Assembly: GCF_937924975.1 (NCBI RefSeq)
Contig: NZ_CALEYG010000029.1
Coordinates: 1 to 64,000 of the forward strand
Origin: an uncultured Stomatobaculum sp.
GTDB lineage: Bacteria > Bacillota > Clostridia > Lachnospirales > Lachnospiraceae
Length of the DNA: 64,000 nt
Direction: 5' to 3'
Shown: piece after piece, positions 24,533-31,942 of the stretch
Position numbering within the stretch: the first letter of the stretch is position 1
Layout of the letters: every line of letters begins with the position of its first letter
Program-made: the position numbers and the translations under genes
The notes under the pieces: model-generated
Database searches by the model: none
The model's input: only the letters and a program-made list of their open reading frames with translations
Told to the model about the DNA's origin: nothing

Positions 24533-25696
24533 GTGAACCAGGATCCGTTTCAAGAATATATGCGGGATTCCGAGCCGGACAAACGCAAAAAGGGCTATGC
24601 ATGGCGAACCGGAATCGGTCTACAGGCAGTAGACGGACTAAAAACCTCCGACTATTTGTTGCATACGGCTGTCCGCAATATTGAAGGCGAGATAACCTTT
24701 CAAGAGGCCAATGCCCTGTTACAGAGCTATTATGAAGCGCATCCATCGAGTGATTTTGAAGATCGCACGGAGGAGGCGGATAAGGTTTCTATCAGAATTG
24801 CGGAGCTTCTTTCGGAAAAAGCGTTCAGTTTTACACCGCAGGAATACATTTCAATCCACCGAAAATTATTTGCGGGAATTTATTCGCATGCGGGACGCCT
24901 CAGGGACTATAACATTACCAAACAGGAGTGGGTTCTTGACGGAGCAAGCGTTCTTTACGGCAGCGCAACGGAACTGAGAGCAACCTTGGACTATGATTTT
25001 TCCGAAGAAAGAAACTTTTCGTACAAGGGGCTGTCGCTGGATGAGATGATTCACCATCTCGCGGTATTTCTTTCGAGGCTCTGGCAAATTCATATATTCG
25101 GAGAGGGAAACACCAGGGTAACGGCGGTATTCTTTATCAAATATCTGAGGAGCTTAGGGTTTGAGACTACGAATGACGTTTTTGCCGAAAATGCGTGGTA
25201 TTTTCGGAATGCGCTTGTCCGGGCAAATTATAACGACCTAAAAAAAGGAATTCATGAGACGACAGCGTTTTTGGAACTCTTTTTGCGCAACCTTTTGTTG
25301 AATGAGCATCATCCGCTTCGGAACCGGACCTTGCATATCAGTTGGTCAAACGACGAGGCAATGAAACCGGACATTGGGACGAAAAAACCGGACATTGGGA
25401 CGAAAAAACCGGATATTGAAACGAAAAAACCGGGCATTGACAAGATAAAACCGGACATTGGAGCGGCGAAATCGACTATTATATCCGGTTTTTTGCCAAA
25501 AACAGCCGGGCACATACGGAAACTCCGGGAAGCATTCCCGGAGGGAGAGATTTTCGGACGGACAGAAGTTATGAAGGTGCTTGATTTAAAAACTTCCGGA
25601 GCGTCTGAGCTTCTGATGAAACTGCGAAAGAGCGGCATTGTTGAAGCGGTTAGCGGTCAGGGGAAAGGGAAATATCGCTTCATTCAGTGTTCTTGA
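24533..25696 (+). CDS. Fic family protein with a tandem-repeat linker
   Basis: A 387-residue Fic-domain protein. The catalytic loop is HIFGEGNTRVTAVF from residue 187 (H-x-F-x-E-G-N-x-R), lacking the final Arg of the strict motif, as in the large HxFxEGNTR subgroup. NIEGEI near residue 45 may correspond to the inhibitory helix, but its expected Ser/Thr is not in place. A linker (~278-312) is built from five 7-residue units (KPDIGTK type), and the C-terminus (FGRTEVMKVLDLKTSGASEL) is a winged helix. Fic enzymes usually AMPylate a protein target; the target is unknown. The start is GTG 24533 behind GGGAGGTGAAG. Its GC content is low. Confidence 0.88.
   Translation: MNQDPFQEYMRDSEPDKRKKGYAWRTGIGLQAVDGLKTSDYLLHTAVRNIEGEITFQEANALLQSYYEAHPSSDFEDRTEEADKVSIRIAELLSEKAFSFTPQEYISIHRKLFAGIYSHAGRLRDYNITKQEWVLDGASVLYGSATELRATLDYDFSEERNFSYKGLSLDEMIHHLAVFLSRLWQIHIFGEGNTRVTAVFFIKYLRSLGFETTNDVFAENAWYFRNALVRANYNDLKKGIHETTAFLELFLRNLLLNEHHPLRNRTLHISWSNDEAMKPDIGTKKPDIGTKKPDIETKKPGIDKIKPDIGAAKSTIISGFLPKTAGHIRKLREAFPEGEIFGRTEVMKVLDLKTSGASELLMKLRKSGIVEAVSGQGKGKYRFIQCS
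25364..25468 (+). repeat. five 21-bp in-frame tandem repeats in the Fic gene
   Basis: Units begin at 25364, 25385, 25406, 25427 and 25448. The consensus is AAACCGGACATTGGGACGAA plus A; units 1 and 2 are identical and units 3-5 diverge progressively. Length is a multiple of three, so copy-number change alters linker length and keeps the frame. Confidence 0.9.
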
Positions 25697-25781
25697 GTGT
25701 CAAATAGTTTTCTTGAGCGTCAAGGTATTTTAAGGAATGAAGCCACCGAAAGGCACATCGCCCAATCTTACATGAGAGCAG

Positions 25782-25925
25782 TTTGACCTTTACAGTATCC
25801 CGTTGCGGTATGAGGTGAATTAGGGAGTGCTGCGGGAGTATTGCGAAAAGAATTGGGGTATGCCGGAAGGCTATCGGCAGCTGCAGAGAAAAAGAATGCG
25901 ATATCTACAAGGAGGCATAGTATGA
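25782..25925 (+). pseudogene. 3' remnant of an unknown gene
   Basis: One frame with a TAG about 40 bases in reads FDLYSIPLRYEVN, stop, then VLREYCEKNWGMPEGYRQLQ and ends at TGA 25923-25925. That stop overlaps the ATG of the thioredoxin-like gene (ATGA), so the lost gene was once coupled to it. Upstream, TTCTTGAGTGTCAA / TTCTTGAGCGTCAA are two 20-base-spaced copies at 25690-25725. The rest of 25697-25781 shows nothing else. Confidence 0.4.
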
Positions 25926-26209
25926 GAATTGAAGTGAAGCAATACGGCTCGGAGACCTGTGCGCCTTGCGTGGCAATCAGACGCAAGCTCGAGAAATGGC
26001 AGCGGGTGCATCCTACGGTGAATTATAGCTATTTCCCGATTGAAGATCATCAGGAGGAGGCGGCTCAGAAAGGGATTTTATCGGTTCCGACAGTCATAGC
26101 CGTGATTGATGGTACGGAAGTAGCAAGAGAAGCGGGCTACTTTAGCTTGGACAAAATGCTTGCTCAACTGGAGCGATACATGAAAATGGCGGGAGAGACA
26201 GAAGTATGA
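25922..26209 (+). CDS. thioredoxin-like protein with CAPC active site
   Basis: A 95-residue thioredoxin-fold protein. SETCAPCVAIRRKLEKW gives a CxxC redox site at residues 12-15, and ILSVPTVIAV carries the cis-proline of the fold. It is likely a small intracellular thiol-disulfide oxidoreductase. ATG 25922 follows AAGGAGGCATAG. The arsC/Spx-like gene follows 51 bases later, so both may serve thiol-redox functions. It is shorter than thioredoxin (~105 aa), missing the first beta-alpha unit or having a compact version of it. Confidence 0.75.
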   Translation: MRIEVKQYGSETCAPCVAIRRKLEKWQRVHPTVNYSYFPIEDHQEEAAQKGILSVPTVIAVIDGTEVAREAGYFSLDKMLAQLERYMKMAGETEV

Positions 26210-26260
26210 TCGGAACAGTGACGGTGAGGAAAAACAATGGTTAAGTCGGAGAAGATAAGA

Positions 26261-26614
26261 ATGTTGAAGGTATATTGCTACAGCCGTTGCAGCACTTGTA
26301 AGAAAGCCTTGAAGTGGCTGGATGATAAGGGCATTAAGTATGAGTTGATTGACATCAAAGAAAATCACCCGAGCGAAGAGGAGCTCCGCAAGTACCATGC
26401 GATGAGCGGTCTGCCGCTAAAGCGCTTCTGGAATACCAGCGGTATCCCTTACCGGGAAATGGGTCTTTCCAAGAAACTGAAAGAAATGAGCGAGGACGAG
26501 CAGTTTGCGCTGCTTGCAACGGACGGCATGCTGGTGAAGCGGCCGCTGCTGGTGGAAGAGAACTTCGCGCTGACGGGGTTCAAAGAAGAGGAGTGGGCGG
26601 AAAAGTTGCTGTGA
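26261..26614 (+). CDS. ArsC/Spx-family protein, copy 1
   Basis: A 117-residue protein with the N-terminal SRCSTCKKALKWL (C-x2-C) of the arsenate reductase-like / Spx / MgsR family, and GLPLKRFWNTSGIPYREM, LLATDGMLVKRPLL typical of the YffB/Spx-like subgroup. It may be a thiol-dependent reductase or a transcriptional modulator; the family alone does not decide. ATG 26261 gives MLKVYCYS behind GGAG. It differs from the copy at 30427-30780 at only six residues. The 3' region, including the terminator, is duplicated too. Confidence 0.8.
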   Translation: MLKVYCYSRCSTCKKALKWLDDKGIKYELIDIKENHPSEEELRKYHAMSGLPLKRFWNTSGIPYREMGLSKKLKEMSEDEQFALLATDGMLVKRPLLVEENFALTGFKEEEWAEKLL

Positions 26615-26642
26615 GAAGTTCCTAACAGGAGCTATGTGTGCA

Positions 26643-26687
26643 GAAGAGCTCTGCAAGCTGTGGGTTACGGCTTGCAGGGCTCTTTTG
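26643..26687 (+). terminator. terminator of arsC-like copy 1
   Basis: AGAGCTCTGCAAG (26645-26657) pairs with CTTGCAGGGCTCT (26671-26683), followed by TTTTGCT. The same hairpin, slightly changed, follows copy 2. Confidence 0.75.
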
Positions 26688-26761
26688 CTACGGATGCAAG
26701 AATGATATCGTTTGCACATTTCCCCGCGCTTATTTGTTAAGTAGTATAAGGAGGTGAAAAA

Positions 26762-27286
26762 GTGGCAGATGAAGAGAAGTTGTCGGAACTGTCTGCTGAC
26801 GACATTGAAGAAATAATTCGGGAAAATTATGCGGATATATTCAGGTATTGCTTTTGGCGGACAAAGCAGCGATCCGATGCGGAAGATTTGACACAAGAAA
26901 CTTTTTTGTGTTTTATCAACAGTCTGTCTCATTACTCTGATCGAGGTAAGCCGAAAGCACTGCTCTATACGATTGCCCGGAATCTATGTATCAACTGGAA
27001 TAAGCGGATGAAGCCGCTGCCCTTGTCAGATGAAACACTGGAGAATATTTCCTTTGTTGAGGCAGACAAAGAAGTTGAGATTGCGAACAGGCTTACCTTA
27101 CACAAATACATGAATCAGCTGCCGAAGGACCAGCAGGAGATTTTGCTGCTGCGATACTACCTGGAACTGCAGGTCAATGAAATCGCGAAGACCTTGGGAA
27201 TCAGCCGATTTGCAGTGATGTATCGTTTGAGAACAGCAATGAAAAATTTGCGGCAAGATATTAGGAAAGGAGGTTCCGGGTTTTGA
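26762..27286 (+). CDS. ECF-type RNA polymerase sigma factor
   Basis: A 174-residue sigma-70 family protein. Region 2 is ENYADIFRYCFWRTKQRSDAEDLTQETF, split here as NYADIFRYCFW and DAEDLTQETF, with the core-binding DAEDLTQ motif. Region 4 is LPKDQQEILLLRYYLELQ followed by the HTH VNEIAKTLGISRFAVMYRL. GTG 26762 follows AAGGAGGTGAAAAA. It overlaps the next gene by four bases and probably controls the following membrane protein and ABC transporter genes, a common arrangement for antimicrobial-response ECF sigma factors. No target promoter could be named. Confidence 0.9.
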   Translation: MADEEKLSELSADDIEEIIRENYADIFRYCFWRTKQRSDAEDLTQETFLCFINSLSHYSDRGKPKALLYTIARNLCINWNKRMKPLPLSDETLENISFVEADKEVEIANRLTLHKYMNQLPKDQQEILLLRYYLELQVNEIAKTLGISRFAVMYRLRTAMKNLRQDIRKGGSGF

Positions 27287-28050
27287 AAAACGAGCTTGAA
27301 TCGAGCATCAGAGAATACTATTCCGAGATTTCTCCATCCCCGGACGAACAGAAGATTGAACAGACAATACGGCAGGCACGAGCTATTATGCGCAAAATCG
27401 AATACACGGAAGAGAGTGCTTCTTTCTTTGATTTCTTCCTGTCGCAGTTTTTGTTTATCAGAAAGCGGGTTTGGCTGATTCAGTTTGTGATTTTGCTTAT
27501 CTGTGCCTCTCTGCTCACAGGAAAGCGGGAAGCCGCAAGCGCAATCGGCGTGATGTCTACGCTTACACCGCTGATTTTCTTGACTTGGACGCAAGAGCTA
27601 TCCCGAGCTTTTCTCTATGAAACTGCAGAGGTTGAGTTATCCACTCGTTTCACCTTGCGTCAAGCTGTAATTTCTAGAATTACAATGATAGGACTTTTTG
27701 ATTTGCTGTCCGTGACTTTGCTTGGCTTTCTGACCGCCCACAGATTTGGATTGGAAATGCCACATATTTTCATGTTTTTGTTTGTTCCCTTTCTTTTCAC
27801 GGCGTTTGGTTGTCTGTTCATACTGAATTATTTTCCAATCAGATCCAATGTATATTGCTGTGCCGGATGGTGTGGACTGGTTATGATTGTATTTTTTTAT
27901 CTTTCAAACTGGGAAACCCAAATCTATGATGCAACCCTGATGCTGGTTTGGTATATGGCTTTTGTGATCGCATTGCTATTAACTGTGCTTACGTGCTATT
28001 TGCTGCTTAAAAAATGTACGCGGGACTTCTGCTTCCGTCAGACGGCTTGA
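27283..28050 (+). CDS. membrane protein coupled to the ECF sigma factor (possible anti-sigma)
   Basis: A 255-residue protein: an N-terminal cytosolic part of about 60 residues (SIREYYSEISPSPDEQKIE), then about six membrane segments (WLIQFVILLICASLL, IGVMSTLTPLIFLTW, IFMFLFVPFLFTAFG, LVMIVFFYL, LMLVWYMAFVIALLL). TTG 27283 is chosen behind AAGGAGGT, and it overlaps the sigma stop. Position and topology fit an anti-sigma factor that senses envelope stress and holds the ECF sigma, but no ZAS motif is present. It could also be an extra ABC membrane subunit. Confidence 0.65.
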   Translation: MKNELESSIREYYSEISPSPDEQKIEQTIRQARAIMRKIEYTEESASFFDFFLSQFLFIRKRVWLIQFVILLICASLLTGKREAASAIGVMSTLTPLIFLTWTQELSRAFLYETAEVELSTRFTLRQAVISRITMIGLFDLLSVTLLGFLTAHRFGLEMPHIFMFLFVPFLFTAFGCLFILNYFPIRSNVYCCAGWCGLVMIVFFYLSNWETQIYDATLMLVWYMAFVIALLLTVLTCYLLLKKCTRDFCFRQTA

Positions 28051-28063
28051 GAGGAGGGTTCGT

Positions 28064-28942
28064 ATGGAATTGGAGTTGAAGGATTTAACAAAGAAATATA
28101 GGGAAAAAATTGCTGTCAATCACGTCAGTGCGGTTTTTCGCCCCGGTACGTATGGACTGCTCGGAGCAAACGGAGCAGGGAAAACAACCTTGATGCGAAT
28201 GATTTGTGATGTTCTGACCCCGAGCTCCGGGGAGATAACAGTAAACGGAAACCGAATCAGCGTCATGGGAGAACACTATCGCATGTTGCTGGGCTATTTG
28301 CCCCAGAATTTCGGCTATTATCCCGATTACACCGCAAAAGAATTCATGCATTATATTGCCGCTCTGAAAGGGATTCCAAAACCCGCGGCAAAAAATCAGA
28401 CAAAACAACTCCTTGAATTGGTTTCTCTAACGAGTGTTTCCGATCAGAAAATCAAGACCTTTTCCGGTGGAATGAAACAACGTCTGGGGATTGCACAGGC
28501 CATTTTGGGGAATCCCAAAATATTGATCCTCGATGAACCAACGGCAGGGCTTGACCCAAAAGAGCGGGCTCGCTTTCGGAATCTGATTGCCGATTTTGCA
28601 AAGGATAAAATCGTAATTTTATCAACACACATTGTTTCGGATGTGGAGTATATTGCCGATCATATCCTTCTGATGAAACAGGGGAGTTTTCTTCTCTCCG
28701 GTTCGACACAGGAATTAGCGCATGAGATAGACGGAAAAGTTTGGACCTGTACCGTTACAAAAGAGAGCTTAAGCAATCTGAATGAGAGATACACCATTGT
28801 TAATCTGCACCACACGGCCTCTGAACTTGCTGCGATTCGGGTTGTAGCGGATGAGAGACCACAATCTGATGCAATAGCGGTCGAGCCGACATTGGAAGAT
28901 TTGTACTTATACCACTTTCAGGAGAAGAAAGAGAGGTATTAA
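28064..28942 (+). CDS. ABC transporter ATP-binding protein
   Basis: A 292-residue ATPase. Walker A is GANGAGKTTL near residues 34-43, the Q-loop is LPQNFG, the signature is FSGGMKQRLG, Walker B is ILILDEPTAGLD, and the switch is STHIVSDVE. The ~80-residue C-terminal extension is typical of CcmA/BcrA-like transporters for drug or lantibiotic export. It is 13 bases after the membrane gene and three bases before the permease, clearly one operon. The transported substrate is unknown; export of a peptide antibiotic or envelope stressor is the usual role in this setting. Confidence 0.92.
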   Translation: MELELKDLTKKYREKIAVNHVSAVFRPGTYGLLGANGAGKTTLMRMICDVLTPSSGEITVNGNRISVMGEHYRMLLGYLPQNFGYYPDYTAKEFMHYIAALKGIPKPAAKNQTKQLLELVSLTSVSDQKIKTFSGGMKQRLGIAQAILGNPKILILDEPTAGLDPKERARFRNLIADFAKDKIVILSTHIVSDVEYIADHILLMKQGSFLLSGSTQELAHEIDGKVWTCTVTKESLSNLNERYTIVNLHHTASELAAIRVVADERPQSDAIAVEPTLEDLYLYHFQEKKERY

Positions 28943-28945
28943 GGA

Positions 28946-30160
28946 ATGCTTGAACTGATAAAACTGGAGTGGATTAAACTCTGCAGAAAAAGACTTACGA
29001 TAGCGGTGACTTTTTTCTGTGTATTTGCGACGTCGATTATTTTCAGCCTGCCGTTTTTGCAATATCAGATATGGGATGCAAACGGTACCATGCTGACACA
29101 CGGTGAAGCTGTTTCTTATCGAAAGACGATATACGATGAGATTTTAAACGGAAGCTTAACAGAAGAGCGCATCACGGATGCTATGAGAGAATACAAGGAT
29201 AAGTATTCCGATGCTGCGAATCTAATGACCCAGCGCGGCGGAGAAACATCGTTCACCGATGAAGTATACTATCGTTATTTTGCGCCAAGGCAATCCTATC
29301 TGAATATGATCGGAAATGCCTACAGCAACAATGAATACGGTGCGGCGAATATCTTATCCGTGAATCTTGAAAACGGAGCCGAGTTCTATGAAACAAGACA
29401 GGAGACAATAGCTGAACGGATTAAAAACAATGAGGATTTAAGCGATGATGAAAAGACTTATTGGAGAGAAAAGAGTTTATCGCTTGCCGTTCCTTTTGCG
29501 TACGGCTATGCACTTGGTTGGGCAAGCTTTGGTGAAACAGCCGACATGCTGATTATCTGCATAGTAGGCATCTGCATCGTGCTTGCTCCGATTTTTGCGG
29601 GTGAATACCAATCAGGAGCGGATGCGGTGATTCTCTCTACGCGGTATGGAAAGAACAAGATTATCAGCGCAAAAATTTTTGTTGCATTTCTGTTCGGAAC
29701 CATTGTATTTGCCGTAAACGCCGTAATTGCCTTGCTTCTACCGCTGCTGACCTTCGGAGCAGAGGGGGGAGAGCTCCCTGTGCAGATTGCCTATATCAGC
29801 AGCCCGTACAATTTGACTTTTGCGCAGGCGGATTTGCTTATCATTCTGATTGCCTATATTGTTTTAGTCGGGCTGATCGCAATAACCCTTTTATTCTCGG
29901 CAAAAATGAAATCAGCTTTTGCGGTGCTCATTCTTGATGTCTTGATTATTTTTATTCCGATGTTTTTCTCGCTGAGCAAAACAAATGCCTGGCTGCCTGC
30001 CATGGCTACATCAGGACTGTCAAGGTATAGTTATTTTATCTCATATCGCTTGGGACATTTTATAGTCGATATCTTTTGTATGATTGTGATTGCCTACGCG
30101 ATCATAACAGTCTTATCCCTTGCTTTCGCTCGGATGCTCTTCCGGAAACACCAGGTCTAG
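28946..30160 (+). CDS. ABC transporter permease (ABC-2 type)
   Basis: A 404-residue membrane protein. The first span is RLTIAVTFFCVFATSIIF at about 13-30, then a ~150-residue extracellular domain (TMLTHGEAVSYRKT to KTYWREK), then five spans (MLIICIVGICIVLAPIFAG, AKIFVAFLFGTIVFAVNAV, LLIILIAYIVLVGLIAI, AVLILDVLIIFIPMFF, FIVDIFCMIVIAYAIITV). This is the one-loop-plus-five-span plan of ABC-2 permeases. It starts three bases after the ATPase gene and ends at TAG 30160. It pairs with that ATPase to form an exporter whose substrate is unknown. Confidence 0.85.
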   Translation: MLELIKLEWIKLCRKRLTIAVTFFCVFATSIIFSLPFLQYQIWDANGTMLTHGEAVSYRKTIYDEILNGSLTEERITDAMREYKDKYSDAANLMTQRGGETSFTDEVYYRYFAPRQSYLNMIGNAYSNNEYGAANILSVNLENGAEFYETRQETIAERIKNNEDLSDDEKTYWREKSLSLAVPFAYGYALGWASFGETADMLIICIVGICIVLAPIFAGEYQSGADAVILSTRYGKNKIISAKIFVAFLFGTIVFAVNAVIALLLPLLTFGAEGGELPVQIAYISSPYNLTFAQADLLIILIAYIVLVGLIAITLLFSAKMKSAFAVLILDVLIIFIPMFFSLSKTNAWLPAMATSGLSRYSYFISYRLGHFIVDIFCMIVIAYAIITVLSLAFARMLFRKHQV

Positions 30161-30193
30161 CAAGCAGCATAACGTAGCTTTATAGAGAGCTCT

Positions 30194-30233
30194 TAGACGG
30201 CGGTTTTTCATGGAAAGCCGCCGTCTATGTTTT
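30194..30233 (+). terminator. terminator of the ECF-ABC operon
   Basis: TAGACGGCGG (30194-30203) pairs perfectly with CCGCCGTCTA (30218-30227), with a 14-base loop region that extends the stem (TTTTTC/GAAAG), then TGTTTTTG. The rest of 30161-30426 contains only coding-like scraps and no supported gene. Confidence 0.85.
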
Positions 30234-30426
30234 TGCAGCGTCAAGCTTGATGTCAGATGAGAGCTTGTCTCCGAGCAGCCGGGGGATCGTCGATACGGGC
30301 GGAACATTTATCGCGGTCTGCGAAAGCAACGGTAGAATTTCACTCGATTTCCCTGTAAGCTTGCGTTGAGTCATGGACTTGCCCCCTGACGCACCACCTT
30401 GATTGTTTTGAATGGAGGAGAAAACA

Positions 30427-30780
30427 TTGTTAAACGTATATTGCTACAGCCGCTGCAGCACCTGTAAGAAGGCCCTCAAATGGTTGGATGATAAGGGCAT
30501 CCGGTATGAGTTGATTGACATCAAAGAAAATCACCCGAGTGAAGAGGAGCTCCGCAAATACTATGCCATGAGCGGTCTGCCGCTAAAGCGTTTCTGGAAT
30601 ACCAGCGGCATTCCTTACCGGGAAATGGGTCTTTCCAAGAAGCTGAAAGAGATGAGCGAGGACGAACAGTTTGCGCTGCTCGCAACCGACGGCATACTGG
30701 TGAAGCGGCCGCTGCTGGTGGGAGAGAACTTCGCACTGACGGGGTTCAAAGAAGAGGAGTGGACGGAAAAGCTGCTGTGA
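30427..30780 (+). CDS. ArsC/Spx-family protein, copy 2
   Basis: A 117-residue near-twin of 26261-26614 with the same SRCSTCKKALKW redox motif. Substitutions are K3N, K/R in GIKYEL, H/Y in KYHAM, M/I in DGMLV, E/G in LLVEEN and A/T in EWAEKLL. Start TTG 30427 follows GGAGGAGAAAACA and gives MLNVYC. The preceding ATG 30412 lies inside the ribosome site. Both copies look functional. The duplication brackets the ECF-ABC cassette. Confidence 0.8.
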   Translation: MLNVYCYSRCSTCKKALKWLDDKGIRYELIDIKENHPSEEELRKYYAMSGLPLKRFWNTSGIPYREMGLSKKLKEMSEDEQFALLATDGILVKRPLLVGENFALTGFKEEEWTEKLL

Positions 30781-30783
30781 GAA

Positions 30784-30828
30784 GAAGAGCTCTGCAAGCT
30801 GTAGATGACAACTTGCAGGGCTCTTCTG
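30784..30828 (+). terminator. terminator of arsC-like copy 2
   Basis: The arms AGAGCTCTGCAAG and CTTGCAGGGCTCT are kept, with CTTCTGCT after them. It is homologous to 26643-26687. The remaining spacer up to 31028 shows no gene. Confidence 0.65.
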
Positions 30829-31028
30829 CTACGGACGCAAGAATAATCTCGTTGGTAAATCATCAAGGAAGCGATTTTTTTCGGTTTTCTCTTGGCAACC
30901 ACTGGGGGGTATTACAAAAATTTGCTTGTATTACGGCAAATGCTAAAAATGCCGAATTTCAAACAAATCATGAGGCTACCGTCCGCTCGTATTATAGCGC
31001 ATGATGTCGGATGAGCCTGCTCCCTGTC

Positions 31029-31056
31029 TTGCTATTGGCGCAGAACATGATAGACT
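31029..31056 (+). promoter_or_regulatory. putative promoter of the Nudix gene, possibly leaderless
   Basis: TTGCTA (31029-31034), 16 bases, TAGACT (31051-31056), and then the ATG only six bases later with no Shine-Dalgarno. Transcription would start at or near the initiation codon. Confidence 0.35.
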
Positions 31057-31062
31057 GAAGCT

Positions 31063-31872
31063 ATGAAAACAGTCAAAGTAGTCGCAGCTGTCATCTGTGA
31101 TTCGCTGCGGGAAAAACAGAGCATATTTGCGACAGCCAGAGGATACGGGGAATTCAAGGGACAGTGGGAATTTCCGGGCGGAAAGGTGGAGTCCGGAGAG
31201 AGTGCGGAGCAGGCGCTTCTACGTGAGCTTCGGGAAGAACTCGATGTGAATATCCGAATCGGTGATTTAATTGAGACCGTCGAGTACGATTACCCGGCGT
31301 TTCATCTCTCCATGGATTGTTTCTGGTGCGAGCTTTTGGGCGGAGCGCCGAAGCTACTGGAAGCCGAGGACGGCCGATGGCTCACGAAAGCCGAGTTGTA
31401 TACAGTGCCTTGGCTCCCCGCGGACATCTCCCTCATTCGGAATATCGAGTCAAAGATGGGAGAGCCGGATCTCTTGCGTATGCAGGCACTTCGACTGTTG
31501 CGGCACCTCTGTGAGGAGCACATCCTCCCCGAGACCGTGTTTCATGCGCCTGTGCCGGAGACGCAGAACTTCTCGGCATTGGTATCCCGCCTTAGGCTTG
31601 CACTGGGAGAGCGCTACCCGTCCACCAAGTTAAAGCGCATCATGAAGAGCGTGCATTACGCAAACGGCTTTTCCGATGCGGACTTACGAGAGGCAGCCTT
31701 TACGCTGGATGAGGCGGAACAGTACCTGGTTCGGAACGGCTTCCTCGACCATGACCGCGGCGTTGCCTATTTTAACGAGAGAATCACGGCGTCTGATTTT
31801 AGCGTGACGGCGCAGTCCTTACTCGGCGTCATGATAGAGAGTTTGCTGCTCGCGAAGGCGGGGAAAGGTTAA
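31063..31872 (+). CDS. Nudix hydrolase (MutT-like) with C-terminal extension
   Basis: A 269-residue protein. The N-terminal ~130 residues are a MutT-type Nudix domain with the box GGKVESGESAEQALLRELRE followed by ELDV (about residues 38-61), so it likely hydrolyses oxidised dNTPs or a related nucleoside diphosphate. The C-terminal ~130 residues (LGERYPSTKLKRIMKSVHYA, then FNERITASDFSVTAQSL) are an extension that I do not recognise; its basic helical look could mean a DNA- or RNA-binding tail. No ribosome site is evident ahead of ATG 31063. It is monocistronic, with M32 carboxypeptidase 70 bases downstream. Confidence 0.82.
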   Translation: MKTVKVVAAVICDSLREKQSIFATARGYGEFKGQWEFPGGKVESGESAEQALLRELREELDVNIRIGDLIETVEYDYPAFHLSMDCFWCELLGGAPKLLEAEDGRWLTKAELYTVPWLPADISLIRNIESKMGEPDLLRMQALRLLRHLCEEHILPETVFHAPVPETQNFSALVSRLRLALGERYPSTKLKRIMKSVHYANGFSDADLREAAFTLDEAEQYLVRNGFLDHDRGVAYFNERITASDFSVTAQSLLGVMIESLLLAKAGKG

Positions 31873-31942
31873 GGCTTCAAGTTCGAACCCAAGGTTCGGA
31901 TTTTCATCGACACAATTCACATTTATCTCGAAAGGAGCATCT

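Noticed and set aside
25364..25468. CRISPR-like array
   Set aside because: The 21-base units are contiguous without spacers and lie in frame within the Fic gene, so they are a protein repeat. No CRISPR array or cas gene is seen in the window.
1..26000. Active integrative element or prophage
   Set aside because: No integrase, transposase, relaxase, capsid or terminase gene was found; only replication-module relics and repeat scraps remain.
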